A stretch of DNA of 64,000 bases from Whitmania pigra (taxonomy: Eukaryota; Annelida; Clitellata; Hirudinida; Haemopidae): contig JAJTWR010000353.1 of assembly GCA_021613335.1 (NCBI GenBank), positions 167,501 through 231,500 of the forward strand, read 5' to 3'. Numbering within the stretch: position 1 is the first letter of the stretch; each line of letters starts with the position of its first letter. Under the pieces are notes generated by a model. The model made no database searches. It saw nothing but the letters and a program-made list of their open reading frames with translations, and was not told the DNA's origin. The position numbers were made by a program, and so were the translations under genes. This document shows, in pieces, positions 36,817 to 49,600 of this stretch.

Positions 36817-39800
36817 GTAATAATAAATAAGATAAAAAAAAATAATAACTTTGAATGGTGATGATGTGACGAATTTCAATAAACTAAAGCAATTTCTAAA
36901 TTTCCAATTCAATCATGTCATTACCAGCAATCAATTAATCAATAAATCTCAACATAATTAAACTATTATATGAATGTCCATCATCTCTGAAATGTCTCCA
37001 AAGCACCTCAGGAGTTCTTGATTTGAAAAAAGCTCCTTGAGATGCTTCGAGAGGAGTTTCTTCTCCAGGGAGAGCCTCACAAAAGCCCTCGAGTATCCGA
37101 CAGACGTTTTTATCTCGGCCATTTGGAGGACGTTTCTGTTTACAAATAAATGTAAACCAAAATAAATTTAAAGCAAATATTTCATAAAATAATTTATTAT
37201 TACTAAAAAAAAAAACACACAAAAAACATACCTGAAATCAAAGAGTACGGACGTAGGAAGAGGATCGAGAGTTGGGAGTTCAAGACCTCTGCTTGGCTTC
37301 CTCCTGTGATGCCTGATTGGCCACGTAAGGTTTCCATCGGATGATCCCGAAGATGGAATGACTTCCCCTTGGTGAGGCAGGGTAGAATCTGTTACGAGTG
37401 AATGTGTTCATGCCAACGCGGGATAAAAATAGGAAATCAAATGTTATTTTTTGCAGCAGCAATAAAATGTTTAAAAGAGACAAGAAAATATTACAATACA
37501 ACACAATCTAGTAAGTTAATATAATAATTCTATTTATAAATATAACAATGTAATAATTTCTAAATCTTCTATTTCTAAAACAGTATAATAATTCTAAAAA
37601 TCAATATAACAATATAACATCAGCTTCTCAATCAAAAGCCATATTTCACTCAAACTGCATAATCACAACTTAGGCATAAAATCACAAAATAACTAATTTC
37701 AGGCATAAGCAAGTTAAGCCTATAAAAAGTAAATCATAACAGTCATGAAATAATGGAAACATGCGTGAGAAATTTACTTGAGATGAACACAGTGTGATCT
37801 TCCGAAGTAACATTCTGTTCCATCATCGTGGCCTCGTAAAAGCTCGTTATGTGGAACCACAACGAGGACTTGTCCTAGGTTCACAGAAACAACACCCATT
37901 TTATTATAATCATCGTTGTTGTCGTCGTCATCATCATTATCATAATCATCATTTTTGTTAATCAATCAGTCAGCAAAAGTTCACTCAACACACTTAGCTC
38001 ATCTTCTATTAATATTAATGCCAACCTGTCTTTGATTGAGGCCATGGTTCCATATTCTTTCCAGGAGATCGCAGAGACTAGCAATGGAGGTGTTCTCCTC
38101 GATTCCTGCCCTTGAAACCTCCCCATGTCCCAGTTCGACTGCCTCTTTCCCCATTTTCTGCACCAACATCCTCTTTGTCTGTCAATGGAAAGTAATTTTA
38201 TTTCTAATTATATTGTTGCCATTATGGCAAGAAGTTGAATATTTCAATAATTATCTTTAATTAATCCATTCCCCTTTTATCTGTGATAAAATAATTAACA
38301 ATACAACTTCAAGCAGTAATTAATAATAAATTAATTGGATAAAAATAAGAGAGATACATGCAAGCATTCATTAAATCTGACACCTTGGTTTTAACTTCCT
38401 TAAGCAGAGTTTCCATGAAACACCAATTATTGTTGACCATGGCTTTCAAATCAGTGTCTGATGGCTGAGTATTCTTACAAGATTTTAGTTTTACTTCTTC
38501 CATGTAGTCCTGTTAAAAAAATCCCCCAATTAATATATCTTAACAAACTTAACAGCTACAATGTTGCTTACATACAAAACAATAATTGAAACTATTTATT
38601 ACTATTTTAATATAACTGTTTTAACATAAGAGATTGCTTCTAAGGAAAGTTCATTAAAATATAAAAAAAGAATTGCTATTATCATTACATAATTAATTTG
38701 TCACATTTTTAAATGCTTTTTACCATGACTCAATATTGCAAATTACAGGCATCCATGTAATTTAGTTACCACTTACAAATTACTCCATGAACTGTAATTT
38801 AGATTTTAGTTCATAAACAAAGATACTTAATTGTTACAATTAATTGGCAAGTGTTCAAATTACATAAATCACAAATTACCCAATTAAACCCTTTGTAATT
38901 TCATTACAAATTATAATCATAATTTAAATACTTAAATAAATATTAAATAAATTACTTAATTTTGTTGTTCAAACTAAGTTACTGCCCATCTCAGACACTT
39001 GTACAATAAAATTAATGGTTCATTTTTAAATCACATCATAATTGGAAAAGGAGTTTTGAAAAACTTACATCTCGTTGTTTAAAGGCAGTTTTATTGTCAG
39101 TTACTCGAGCTGTCAAACCATATTTGGACCTCCATTCTTCGTGAGGAGATCGGAGTCTGACAAAAATTGAGGACTATTAATTTAGTGAATTTATTAAATG
39201 AATTTAATAAGTGAATAAACTATTAGGGTATTCAGTAATAATTAACAGTAAAGTATCAAATGTAAACAAATTAAAAATATTGTATATATTAAAACAGAAT
39301 AAATTAAAAACCTAAAAATAACTTTAACAATAAAAAACATTAACTTTTTTCCAATCAGGTACTTCTGGAAGCAGTCGGGCGGAAACACAGGGAAGAAGTG
39401 TCTCCTCTGGACCACGTTTGCATCGATTGCCCTCGGCATAGGTGCAATGATGTCCACTATGGAAGCTTTTTTCTCGATGTTGCTCTCTGCCAGTTCATAA
39501 CCATATGCTCATAATGATTTCATCATTTAACAAAACATGTGAAACAGGTATTAACATAAAGTATGAAATAATAAGAAGGTGGGTGAGAAGCCAATTAACA
39601 GGTCGAACAACCCACCGGCCTCTTTGGCAGCTGCCGTCCTGTAAAACCTTCTCGGCCTCTGATCGACGGACTGTTGGAGGTCGTCCCTGAGGAATTTCAG
39701 ACGAGATTCGAAGACCACGAAGTACTCCTGATCTCTAGGGGAACTCACAAAGGAATCCGACTTCCTCGTATCCAAATGGGACAGGATTTTCTGGTCGATG

Positions 39801-42800
39801 AAACTGGCGAACATCTGAGTTTCGATGAAGGGAGCAAGAAAGGGCAAAGTTTCGTCCGACTGGTCGCTGAGGAAGGATGTCTTGTCAAAGTTCTGGGTGG
39901 TCTCCCGATTGTTCAGCCACGACTGCACGTCGCCTCCGTCGTGGAGGATGACGAATGACTCGTACGAACCGAAGATCTGAGAGAACGTCAGAATTCAATT
40001 AAATTCTGAATCTTTGAGGACAAGTTCTCAAATGTGGTTGAATTCTAAGAAAATAGAAAATTCTCAAATTTCTTCTATAGAAATGCCAACCTGCAGAAAA
40101 TAATGAAGAAATATTTCCCTAATGGCATTGTTAAAGATGAGATCTTTTGCATGATCATCCAAAGACGGACGGCCAAATCCAGACTTGTGTGCCTGAAGAG
40201 CAGCCTCTGTCAGGCTGTCCTTGATGTCATCGAGCGATGACATGACACCGGACTTCCTGGCGAGAGCAGTCAATTTTGACAATGCCTCATTTTTCTGGAG
40301 CATCTCCATCTAAAATTTATTTAATTAGAATATTTTTTAGAAAATTGTAACAGATTTGCACATCAAAACATGTTTAATATTTAGTATTATTAAAGGATAC
40401 AAATACTCCACAAACACAAGCATTTGTATTAATTAATATAAAATTATATTGTATATTGTAAATAATATTAAAGAATACAATTAATTACTATTAAATTATA
40501 TTGTATATTGTAAATAACATTAAAGAATACAAATCTTCCACAAAATGACAAACATCATCCATCGTCTCTTTTCGAATCACCTTGGCATTGATATTCCAAT
40601 CCGAGGACGCAATACCAGAAGAAGTTCCACCTTCGTCCGGAGGGCAGTAACTGTCCCTGACAAAACCACTGTCTCTCTGACTCTGTGTCCTCTCAAGACA
40701 CCTCAATCTCCTGGTCTCCTGGTTGAGGTCGTTGATCAAATTCGTCGAGTGAGGAAACCTCGGCAGGTCCTCCGGAGCTCCTACTTTGCTGTTGTCAATG
40801 TCGACGACGCAGGAATTTGGCTGTCGGTGGGAATGTAGAAATAATGAATTACTGATGAAATAGTGAATTTATTATTGCTACAATAAATAGCAGCTAGAAC
40901 CATTGAAGAAACAAGCTGAAGCTCGATGCAAATCCAGACGCAGCAGATAACAATCGCACAATAACAACCATCACAAATGCAGTCTACATAGCAAGCATTG
41001 CAATTAACAATCTCCTGTTGCGTTCGTCGATAACCTTAGAGAAGATATCAAAGAGATTCTCATCATCATTTCCTGGTTGGAGCCCCATTATGAAGGGCAC
41101 AGGGGCATCGAGAAAGTGGAGAAGAGATGCGGGCAGGATCGGAACGTACGTGTGCTGCCATCGGAATGGAAAGAGGAGAGAGTTTATGCACTCGGTGACC
41201 AGCATCAACTTCCCATAATCTGAAAACGAATTGAAGCATTGAAGTCTATTGAATTAGAAATGCTATTTAATGATCATAGCTTTAGTCTGAGGTGGATTGA
41301 ACTTATAATAGTAGTAAGAGCAACGAGGTTAATAAACATGCTTAACATAATTAACGATATTTATTACATGAAGGAAGATCATACGAAATTATAAAAATCC
41401 TTGTCAAAATAACTATAAATGCTAAAATAACTATAAATGCTATAAGCAAAGTTAAACAGATACACAAATGAGAAAGAACAGCAAGTCACGAAGCTCATGA
41501 AATCCAGACCTTTTGAAAATATCAAAATCTGATGTTCAAGCAGGACACAGGAGAGAATGATTAAGATCTGTTCGATGGAAAACATGTTGAACACTTCACG
41601 GAGTGGATAATCCAGGAGAGGGAGGTCCTTTGGTCCTGGAAATTGTTGAGCATTTAACATTATTAAACATATAAAATTGCTGAACATCTAACATTATTAA
41701 ACACATAAAATTGTTGAACATTTAAAATGATTAAACATTTAAAATTGTTAAACATTTAAAATTGTAATGTTAAATAAATGCAATTAAAATCAAAGATATG
41801 TTATTTATACTCTTCAAACTGGTAGTGAATAGCTCAACCAATCCATTTAAGAAAACAAAATTAACGAGAAATACATTTAAAAATACAACACAAATGCCAA
41901 ATTAATCAACTAAACGAACCAATCTCTGTCTCTCACCTGGCCTCTGACAAAGAACGGGTCCCTTGTAAGTGTGGATTTTCAAACTCCGTCCGACCGGCAA
42001 ATGTTCGACCTCGTACAGGAGATTGAAAACGTAACTCGCCACAGGAAGGATCGGCTGACCCGTTGACGAACTCCTGGCTGGAGGAGCATCTGTCGGAATC
42101 TCGAGGTCGACGAGATCGTGGAGGGAAGCGAGAATCTTCGAATAAGCATCCACAAGAGGAAGCCTGGACAGCAGGCAGATGCACTTTGAGCAATAAAGAA
42201 CGTCACGTCCCTGCTCGTAGACGGGTTGCTTCGAAGGTTTTCGTCTGCCGTCGGCTTCGTCCGCACTCGCGTCGCTTCCTTCGGCGGAATTTAATTCCTG
42301 GAGATTCTGTTTCTGCCTCTTCAGCGTCAGGGACTGAGAGTTGCTCAGTTCTGCCATGTGCATGTCTTGGAGGACCTGCATTGCCGAACATATTTCTTGA
42401 CTTTCGACTTTTTCCCGGAACACGAGAACCGTGCCGTACGAGGTTGTGCCGTCCTCTCTCGTGATGATGAAGGTGTGGCCGGAGGGGACAGGAGGAGGCT
42501 TTGTCGTGAAGCTCAACCCCTTTGGGAAACAAAGCTGCAAAAAAGTAAATAGCTGAATAAGTATGCAACCACCACTATCATCATCATCAACATCACCACC
42601 ATTGAACCTCCTGGCCACTTCATCTAATAATTTATATTATTTTCACAACAATTTTTAGTAATATCAGATTCCAATATTAAAATCTAATTAACTAAATAGT
42701 CAATACAATTATTTCTAGTTGTGATACACATAATTAAAATAATCTTTATTTAAAATGGTTTGCATCAGCAGTCACCATTGCTACGGCTTCGCCATCAAAA

Positions 42801-43044
42801 GGATATCCCTGGACAGATTCAGGATGATGTGACAAGATGTGACATTTGTAAGGTCTTTGCAGGGGAGAGTAATCCAGATTGTCTCCTGGCACAAATAACA
42901 GAAGAATATCAAATAACAACAATAATAAGTGGTTAAAATAAAATGAATTCGCTATATACCTGCCAGTTGATCGGGTTCAAGACCAGAGGCCACATTTAAT
43001 CCACAAACGACAAAATAATCTACTAATTTCTGATTCGCGCCCAT
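31667..43044 (-). CDS. DENND5: DENN domain-containing protein 5 (Rab6-interacting protein 1), 25 exons, 1306 aa
   Basis: Guanine exchange factor for Rab GTPases (Rab39 in mammals) and Rab6 effector on Golgi/endosomal membranes. Exons in transcript order: 43044-42960, 42885-42776, 42534-41937, 41635-41510, 41219-41035, 40820-40581, 40309-40091, 39976-39616, 39486-39363, 39156-39069, 38509-38384, 38178-38026, 37874-37778, 37388-37232, 37135-37007, 36749-36628, 36397-36322, 36163-36094, 36023-35905, 35493-35396, 35291-35220, 34840-34758, 32676-32550, 32359-32188, 31850-31667. All phases agree; 1306 aa against 1287 for human DENND5A. N-terminal DENN module with the cDENN signature [20 protein letters not shown], first RUN domain around [23 protein letters not shown] domain around [18 protein letters not shown], and second RUN domain with [20 protein letters not shown]. 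Intron 22 carries the LTR element. Confidence 0.96.
32851..33159 (-). repeat. LTR (3' LTR in element orientation)
   Basis: 309 bp, TG...CA ends, preceded by the AT-rich target. It matches the other LTR at every position I compared. Confidence 0.93.
33160..33172 (-). other. Polypurine tract of the LTR element
   Basis: On the minus strand this reads AAGGAGGGTGTAA directly against the 3' LTR, the expected plus-strand primer. The TAA stop of the element ORF overlaps its first bases. Confidence 0.75.
33171..34340 (-). CDS. Sole ORF of the LTR element, SAP-like N-terminus, 389 aa
   Basis: Single intact frame from ATG at 34340 to TAA at 33171. Residues 5-39 (core [20 protein letters not shown]) fit a SAP-type helix-loop-helix, seen in the N-terminal region of some retrotransposon Gag proteins. 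Residues 55-85 could form a coiled coil. Residues 112-137 and 213-238 are an internal duplication ([16 protein letters not shown] against [16 protein letters not shown]) in a strongly acidic region. Residues 321-332 ([12 protein letters not shown]) are a hydrophobic segment followed by a basic run. The last residues VRDEQI abut the polypurine tract, as the end of Pol often does in Ty3/gypsy elements. No CCHC knuckle and no polymerase motifs. Most likely a Gag-derived protein; its function is not known. Confidence 0.8.
   Translation of the reverse strand: MSKVLEDLTFAGMRRELKLRQMDSKGSREELQDRLLSWIVDQGKDPEAYIFVDPGLKWVMGNMDKMMQSFEEKMEKVTKVFSNKASTSYQPEETPSSTINIMPAEASAVYPIATLVSVEKETEEIVDGRTLESEVFLPWSEESGMELREELGEENGAEETFAEVSEASLVVDGDSPIVELPINVENEDKGELRESFANSREVAPVPDEPIPCTIALLVSVVERTEEIIEGGTLGETRVEPPRVEESVEELGLGVSEFDSAVDVVKVGAADVIVTKGGGEVLGGREYVVDKMGSMSEEFICGVLSQGGLSGLRKSSEIRGEHLVLLVVLLIFFSKRFSRDTRRGRACIETMVMHGHHVRDCVPRVKMKVAHIPQLAKYHGEQQSVRDEQI
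34356..34373 (-). other. Primer binding site, tRNA-Leu type
   Basis: Eighteen bases one nucleotide inside the 5' LTR (minus-strand sense). On the plus strand they read ATCCCACTCCTGACACCA, the usual 3' end of a leucine tRNA with its CCA. Confidence 0.85.
34375..34683 (-). repeat. LTR (5' LTR in element orientation)
   Basis: 309 bp, TG...CA ends, same sequence as 32851-33159. It would carry the element's promoter. Confidence 0.93.
34684..34721. repeat. (AT)n then (TG)n microsatellite
   Basis: Lies against the outer edge of the LTR element. The same AT run continues on the other side of the element before 32851, so the element landed inside it. Confidence 0.9.
36769..36827. repeat. (AAT)n microsatellite
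   Basis: About 18 AAT units with a GGT interruption near the end, in the intron just upstream (in the minus sense) of the DENND5 exon at 36749. Confidence 0.9.
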
Positions 43045-43604
43045 GATCCCGTTCAATAACTATAGTTTGTTCAGCATAATTAACGCAATATTGCAGCCAG
43101 ATCGGCTACGGGATGACTGGTTTCTGTTAATTGTTACGTTGATTAATACCGCTTATCAAACGTATTTGAAGCCTTAGTCGTTTCAATGTTTAATGTCAGA
43201 ACCTGGCCTCTTTCCAAAGTTTAATGGTGTCTATTGCAGACGTGTAATTATATTATCGTCCAGTGACTTCATAAAGTAGAGATGTCTTAATAGATAAAAC
43301 TGAGATGATAAGAGAAATGAAACATCAATATGACAGGAGAGACAATAACCAGTCTCAAACATATAAAACAATAACCAAGTGACAAACAAAGCTTAACAAA
43401 CAAAGAGTTTCGAAGAGTTTATTATTTATGTTAATTACACTAATAAATTTAAAAGTTCATTTATTTGTTGTTCCAGCAAATTTATTAGTCAAAAAAATTG
43501 TTTAACTGCTACAAAGTATGTCCACCTGTTTCCTAACAAATTAAATCGTGAGATGCTGGACGCCGCTACTTAACGTGGCACATAGAACTCAGGCAGTGTA
43601 CGAG
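43045..43604. promoter_or_regulatory. Shared upstream region, DENND5 (-) / PDI (+)
   Basis: 560 bp between divergent start codons. No clear TATA box and no other frame. The right end (about 43550-43604) holds the 5' leader of the PDI gene. Confidence 0.55.
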
Positions 43605-46600
43605 ATGAAGATTACGCTCGCTGTTGCGTTTGCTGCGTTTATTGTAAGTTTCTGTTACTTTTCTGGATGTAAATATTAACTTTGTAATTAAATTTCATTT
43701 GCCATTATAATTCATGCAAGTGACTTCAAAGTGTTTAGTTCTGAACTTAGCTCACTAATATTAGAAGAACTTCAGCAATTATACTTAGCACCTGGCATTC
43801 GCCTTTGGTAACATGTGTCAAATATTATTTATGAGAGAAATTAGAAGGTGGACCAATGATTCCTTATTGCTAATGTTAACATTATTTATGTTCTTTACAG
43901 GTGCTCATATTTGCTCAATATTCGTTATCAGTAAAGCACAATGTCGACCTTATAATCAAAATTAGTGACTTTAAAGAGTTTAAAAAATACCTTCGAACCC
44001 ACACAAATGTGATTGTCATATTTTCAAAAACAGGTAAATTTCAGGTATTGTTGTCATGACTTGAAATTCTACAATTATGCAATGATTACTAATGGCCTCT
44101 ATTGAGAAATTTACTGTAGACATTTTAAATTACTATTAATATTGAGTTAAAAATATTGTTTGTCTAGCAAAAGACTTCACAACTCACGATATATTCAATG
44201 AAGCTGCGCACGAGACCAAGGGCATTGCTTCAGTTGTCCATGTTGATTGCTCGTAAGAAGTTGTTGTAATCTTTACACCATCTCTACCATCAGCTTGCTT
44301 GGTTTTGTTTTTTCTAAAAGTCACCTTGACATTATTTCTTTAAACTAGGTTACTGATTGTATGGTTTTTGTTGGGCAGGGTTGACAAAAAGTTGTGCAAG
44401 AAGTTGAAAGTTAATCCAACCACTGTTCAATATAAACATTTCAAGTGAGTTGCCACTTTCAAATTTTGTAGTTTAATATTTTTAATTGCAATAATAAATG
44501 CAATTTTTAATAAATGCTTTTCAATGCTTATTTATCCTGTGTCTTATTTAAGAGATGGAGAATTCCACAAAAGTTATGATAGGAAATTAGTTGTGAAGGT
44601 GAGAGAATGTATTGTTTCAGATATATTTTCCTTATTTTGTTTTGATTAGCATTAGTCTAACTCATGCTTTTTGATGCGGCAATAATAGCTATTGATTTCG
44701 GACACTTCATCAATGGAAGATTTTCTTTATGCCTTGTGATGATTATGATGATGATGATGAAGTTTTGCGATTTGGTGTTGGCCTTTGCAAACTGACAATG
44801 TTTCCTTTTTGTTGAGTTCGACGTTGATTCACGAGTAAGATTCAAATTATTGATTCGAACGTCTGACAACCTTTAAGGTGATGGGAGTCCATAGCAATTT
44901 CGTTTTTTTTTATTTTAAATCCTTGCTGCAGTTATGCAGCTGAGGGAAGGTAAATTACATTTGCAGTTATAGAGTCTTTGGCCTGTCTTTTGAGCACGAT
45001 CATTCAATTTTTTTTAAATATTTTTTTGTCTTAAATTCTAATGGTTGATATTTAAGCAGCTCAAACCACAGAAGCACTGAGTTTGTCATAATAATGCGAT
45101 TCATTTAAAATTATTTCTAGTCCTTGGTGAAGTTTCTCCAGAACCCGACAGGGGACATTCCATGGGACGAGGAACCGGGAGCCGAGAATGTGGTTCACGT
45201 CGAAAAGAAGACGGTTAAAATTTATTCAGATTAAAATTCTATTCGTCATTAACATATCGAGGAATGAGGTGTTTGAATTTGAAACGGTGTTTTGCAGCAT
45301 TAATCTGAATTATTTTTATTCATCTTAATAGTTGCCCTTTTTTATGTTTAAGCTTAAAAATTTGTTATATGAATTATTTAGGAGTTGTTCAAAATTATAT
45401 CGAAAGAAAAGAAGCCTGTGTTGGCCATGTTCTACGCTCCTTGTAAGTCCACTAATCAATGGTCTCATTGATTGATTGATTGATTGATTTGTTGAATTCT
45501 AAGAAGGAAGCTTGAATGGATTCAAATACATGCTACCATCTTGATATATGTGTGTTGCAGGGTGTGGATTTTGCAAAAAATTGAAGCCAGATTTTGCAGC
45601 AGCTGCCACAGCATTGAAGGGGAAAGCAGTGAGTTTGAATTGATTTATGAAATTGCTCATGCGACACGTGATTAGCAGTGGTCACAGTTGGTGATGATGT
45701 GGATTTTAGAATTTGCTGGTTATTCTGGCTTTAGCATTTATTTATTCTTCTGTTGTTCGTCTGTTTCTGATACTTTATACCTGTTATCAATGCGGTCATG
45801 TGATTAGATATCTTGTAAGGTTATATAAGTGCAATAGCACTTCATTCATAAATCCTTCAGTTACATTGTGTGATTTTTTTCTAGATTTCAATCACAATGT
45901 TACAATATATTTACATTGGAATGTATAATAATAATAATAATAATAATAATATTAATAATAATGTGATAATTGACTTGTTCTCTCTTGATAAGGTTTTGCT
46001 TGGTATGGATGTTGACACAGTGGAGGGAGGTCCAATCAGGATGGAGTTCAACATCACAGGATTCCCCACAATCATTTACTTCAAGTAAGTAATGATGATA
46101 ATGATGATGATGACAACGCTTGTTAGTAATATTATTTTATTTAATTAATATTATTTAACTTGGACAACAGGGATGGAAAGAGAGAAATGAACTATGGTGG
46201 TGAGAACACAAAGGATGGCATCATTAAGTGGATGAATGAGTAAGCCATTAATTACATAGTTATTGCAAATCACCATGATGATGAAGATGATTATTAAAAC
46301 AATTATGAAAGTATGATGATGATGACCACGGTGATGATGATGATTATTAAAATGATTATGAAATCAGTCCTTGATGATGATGATTAAAACAATTATGAAA
46401 TCATTCCTTGATGATGATAACGATTGGAATCAGTCCTCAGCCCCCGAAGGAAGTGGAAGCAGAGCAGGACTGGTCAGAAGCGGAGAGTGATGTTGTCCAC
46501 CTCGGTGAAGAAACATTCAACGATGTCATCAAAAACTCCTCGTCTGCTTTGGTGATGTTTTATGCCCCGTGTAAGCATCGGCGATGATGTCATGATGTGT

Positions 46601-49600
46601 TTTCAAATTTTGTTCGACCTCAGTGAAACATAATGATTAAATAATCCGTTAAACTACCATTATTCATTATGTTAATTAATTAATTAACGTTTTTCTCAAA
46701 TCAAGGGTGCGGTCACTGCAAGAAGATGAAACCGGAATATGAAGCTGCAGCTGCCACCATGAAGGAAGAAGATGTAAGTTGCTTTGTTTTGTGTTGTTTG
46801 TCGTTGTTTTGTGTTGTTTGTCGTTGTTTTGTGTTTCCACATTGTGTTTCAATTTGTTGTGGTTATTCAAGATTTCCATTCTTTGAAATGAAACTTTTCA
46901 TCCAATGGCATGTACTACTTTTATCTGTTTATGACTGAAATAATGAGAGTGCTGTCGATAGGTTACCAGTTGAGAATTAGATAATTATTTCTTTATTTAT
47001 TTTTTAAGGGTCAGTCATTTTATGTGAATTATATTACATTACGTTACATGAAGAATAGTGTATGAGTTATTAACTATGTTGATGACTGATAATCTTCATC
47101 TTCCTATGACAGATTCCAGGCATCTTGGCTGCTGTGGATGCCACTAAGCATCCATCATTGGCAACAAGGTTTTCAGTCAAAGGTTACCCAACAGGTTTGT
47201 TCTCAAACAAATTCTTCAAATGTTGATACTCAATACTTGATGCATTCATTCACTCATGAGAACTTCGATTTTTTTTCATGTTGGATTTCAACAGTAAAGT
47301 ACTTCAAGTGAGATTTTGAATCATCTTTATTATTGGTGTTTAATGCTATATTTGTTTGTTTTTAAATAATTTGTTTAATTTTTTAAAGAGATGGTAAAGA
47401 ACAGTTTGACAATCATGACAGAACAAAGGATAGCATTGTAGCCTTTATGAAGGAGTGAGTGGATGCTAGAAATTCCTTCTATAATTCAACAATTTAAAAA
47501 CAAACTCTTACATTATTTTTGCATCACATTGAGAGATTTCATAGATGCATATTGAGCAAGTCATCATTTTGTGTTGTTGTTAGTATCATCATTATCACCA
47601 CCAACTACCTAGCTGCAGACCAATCCAAATTAATTAATATTCATGAATGGTTTGTCTTGTGGCAGTCCTAAAGAGCCCCCTCCACCCCCACCTGTTGACC
47701 TCCCGTGGAGCGAAACTCCGAGTTCTGTGGAGCACCTGGACGAGCAGACGTTCAAGAACTACATCAAGAAGAAGAAACATGCTCTCATCATTTTCTATGC
47801 TCCTTGTGAGTCTTATGCAAATGTGGTCAAATGAATATTAAGCAGGAGCCAAAGTATACTTAAAAGTATATGGTTGCATGTGCCTGTTGGATTGCTCCTC
47901 TTGTGGTTTAGTAAAGCATTAACTGAGTCATTGAATTACTTATTTTTCCACCATTTTTAGGGTGTGGTCACTGCAAGAAAGCCAAGCCAGAATTTATGGC
48001 TGCAGCTGAAGAATTTAAAGACGATCCAAAGGCATTTTAATTTATGTGCTTCATTCTACTAAATATTCCTTTTTAAGGATGTATTATTTCAAGTGGTTTT
48101 TTTTTAAGTTTTACTTTTCAATTATTATATTAGTAATGTTTATAAGCTTTAATTTATTACTTAAATTAATTTTCAAAATGATTATTTTTGCAAATTTCAT
48201 TTCAGGTGGCATTTGCAGCTGTTGACTGCACAAAGTACAACCAGTTATGTCAATCACACGGTGTGTCTGGCTACCCCACTTTCAAATACTTCAACTATGG
48301 AAAAAATGATCAGAAATATCTTGGTGGGAGGGAGGTAATTCAATTCAATTAATCTCAATTTTAATTAATTCCATTTGCTTGTATTTAGAGAAATAATACA
48401 ATTTAATTTAACTTTGGCTTTCAATAAATCTTGTAATATTCATGATTTGCAAATATTTGCAAGTAATTAGTTTAATGGTAGCAACAAAAAAGATGAAGGC
48501 GGTTGTATTTATTTCAAAGTTGTCCATATTTATACATGTTAAACAATCAGATTTAATTAATTTATGCATTAATTAGCATTTCAGGAATTGCTAAATTTGT
48601 ATAGCCATAAGCATGACACCAGAGTTCCTTAACTTATTAATAAATTTATATATGCATCTTTTCTAGAAATATGGCAGTGACACAAATTAACCTGCAAATG
48701 CATACATATTCATTACTATTCTATTCTTATTCTGTTCCAGTTGCATAAACATTTGGATCAATAGTGCCTAGCTTGAGTGATAACATCCATTGAGGTCATT
48801 AAGAATGAATTCCTCAATTGATACTAATTAGTCAATCAAATGATTCAGAAAAAGGATTTCGTGGACTTCATGCGGGATCCATCCGGATCGATCAAAACAC
48901 CTGAGAAAGCTCACTGGGAGGATGTCCCTGGTTACGAAGTCATCACGATTCTGAAGGAGGACAATTTTGATGCATTCATTCAGAAACATGAAAATGTTCT
49001 TGTGACATTCTATGGAGCACGTACGTTTCAATTTATTTATTTTTTTCAATTTGCTTCATCACTTTGCATACTAATGGAGATGGTTGTAATATACTTGAAG
49101 ATTATTGGATTAGAAGTTTTTTGGATGATGCTGTGCTAAATATTGTGTCTTGTTATGCCTGCCTTATTTTCTCTTGAATGTTTTTTGATTTGGAAGTCAA
49201 CCACATTTTCAAAAGCATTTTCTAAGCATCTGTTTCTACTTCACGTGGTTACAGAGATCAGCTATCATTTCATTATATTTTCTTATGTGCTTTCTTGAAC
49301 TCTACGAACCAAATGTTGTGAACATGCAGTGTTTTTAACATCATTTATCTTGTTTCAACACAGATTGCTCTCACTGCCGGTCTATGAGAAAAGATTTTGT
49401 GGAGGCTGTTCTTGCACTTAAAGAGAAAAAGGTGCACCTAATTTCAGATCTAGAAATTATTTTGTGATTGTGATACTATAATTGTATCAATTTTAATGTG
49501 TTAATGAATTAATTAATTGTTTTTAATTATGTCTATCTTGAAATCATCCACCAGGTCAACGTGGAGTTTGCTGCTGTTGATGTTGGCAGCCAACAACCTT

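Noticed and set aside
42063..42568. Plus- and minus-strand frames over the large DENND5 exon
   Set aside because: Out-of-frame shadows of exon 3, whose own frame is conserved.
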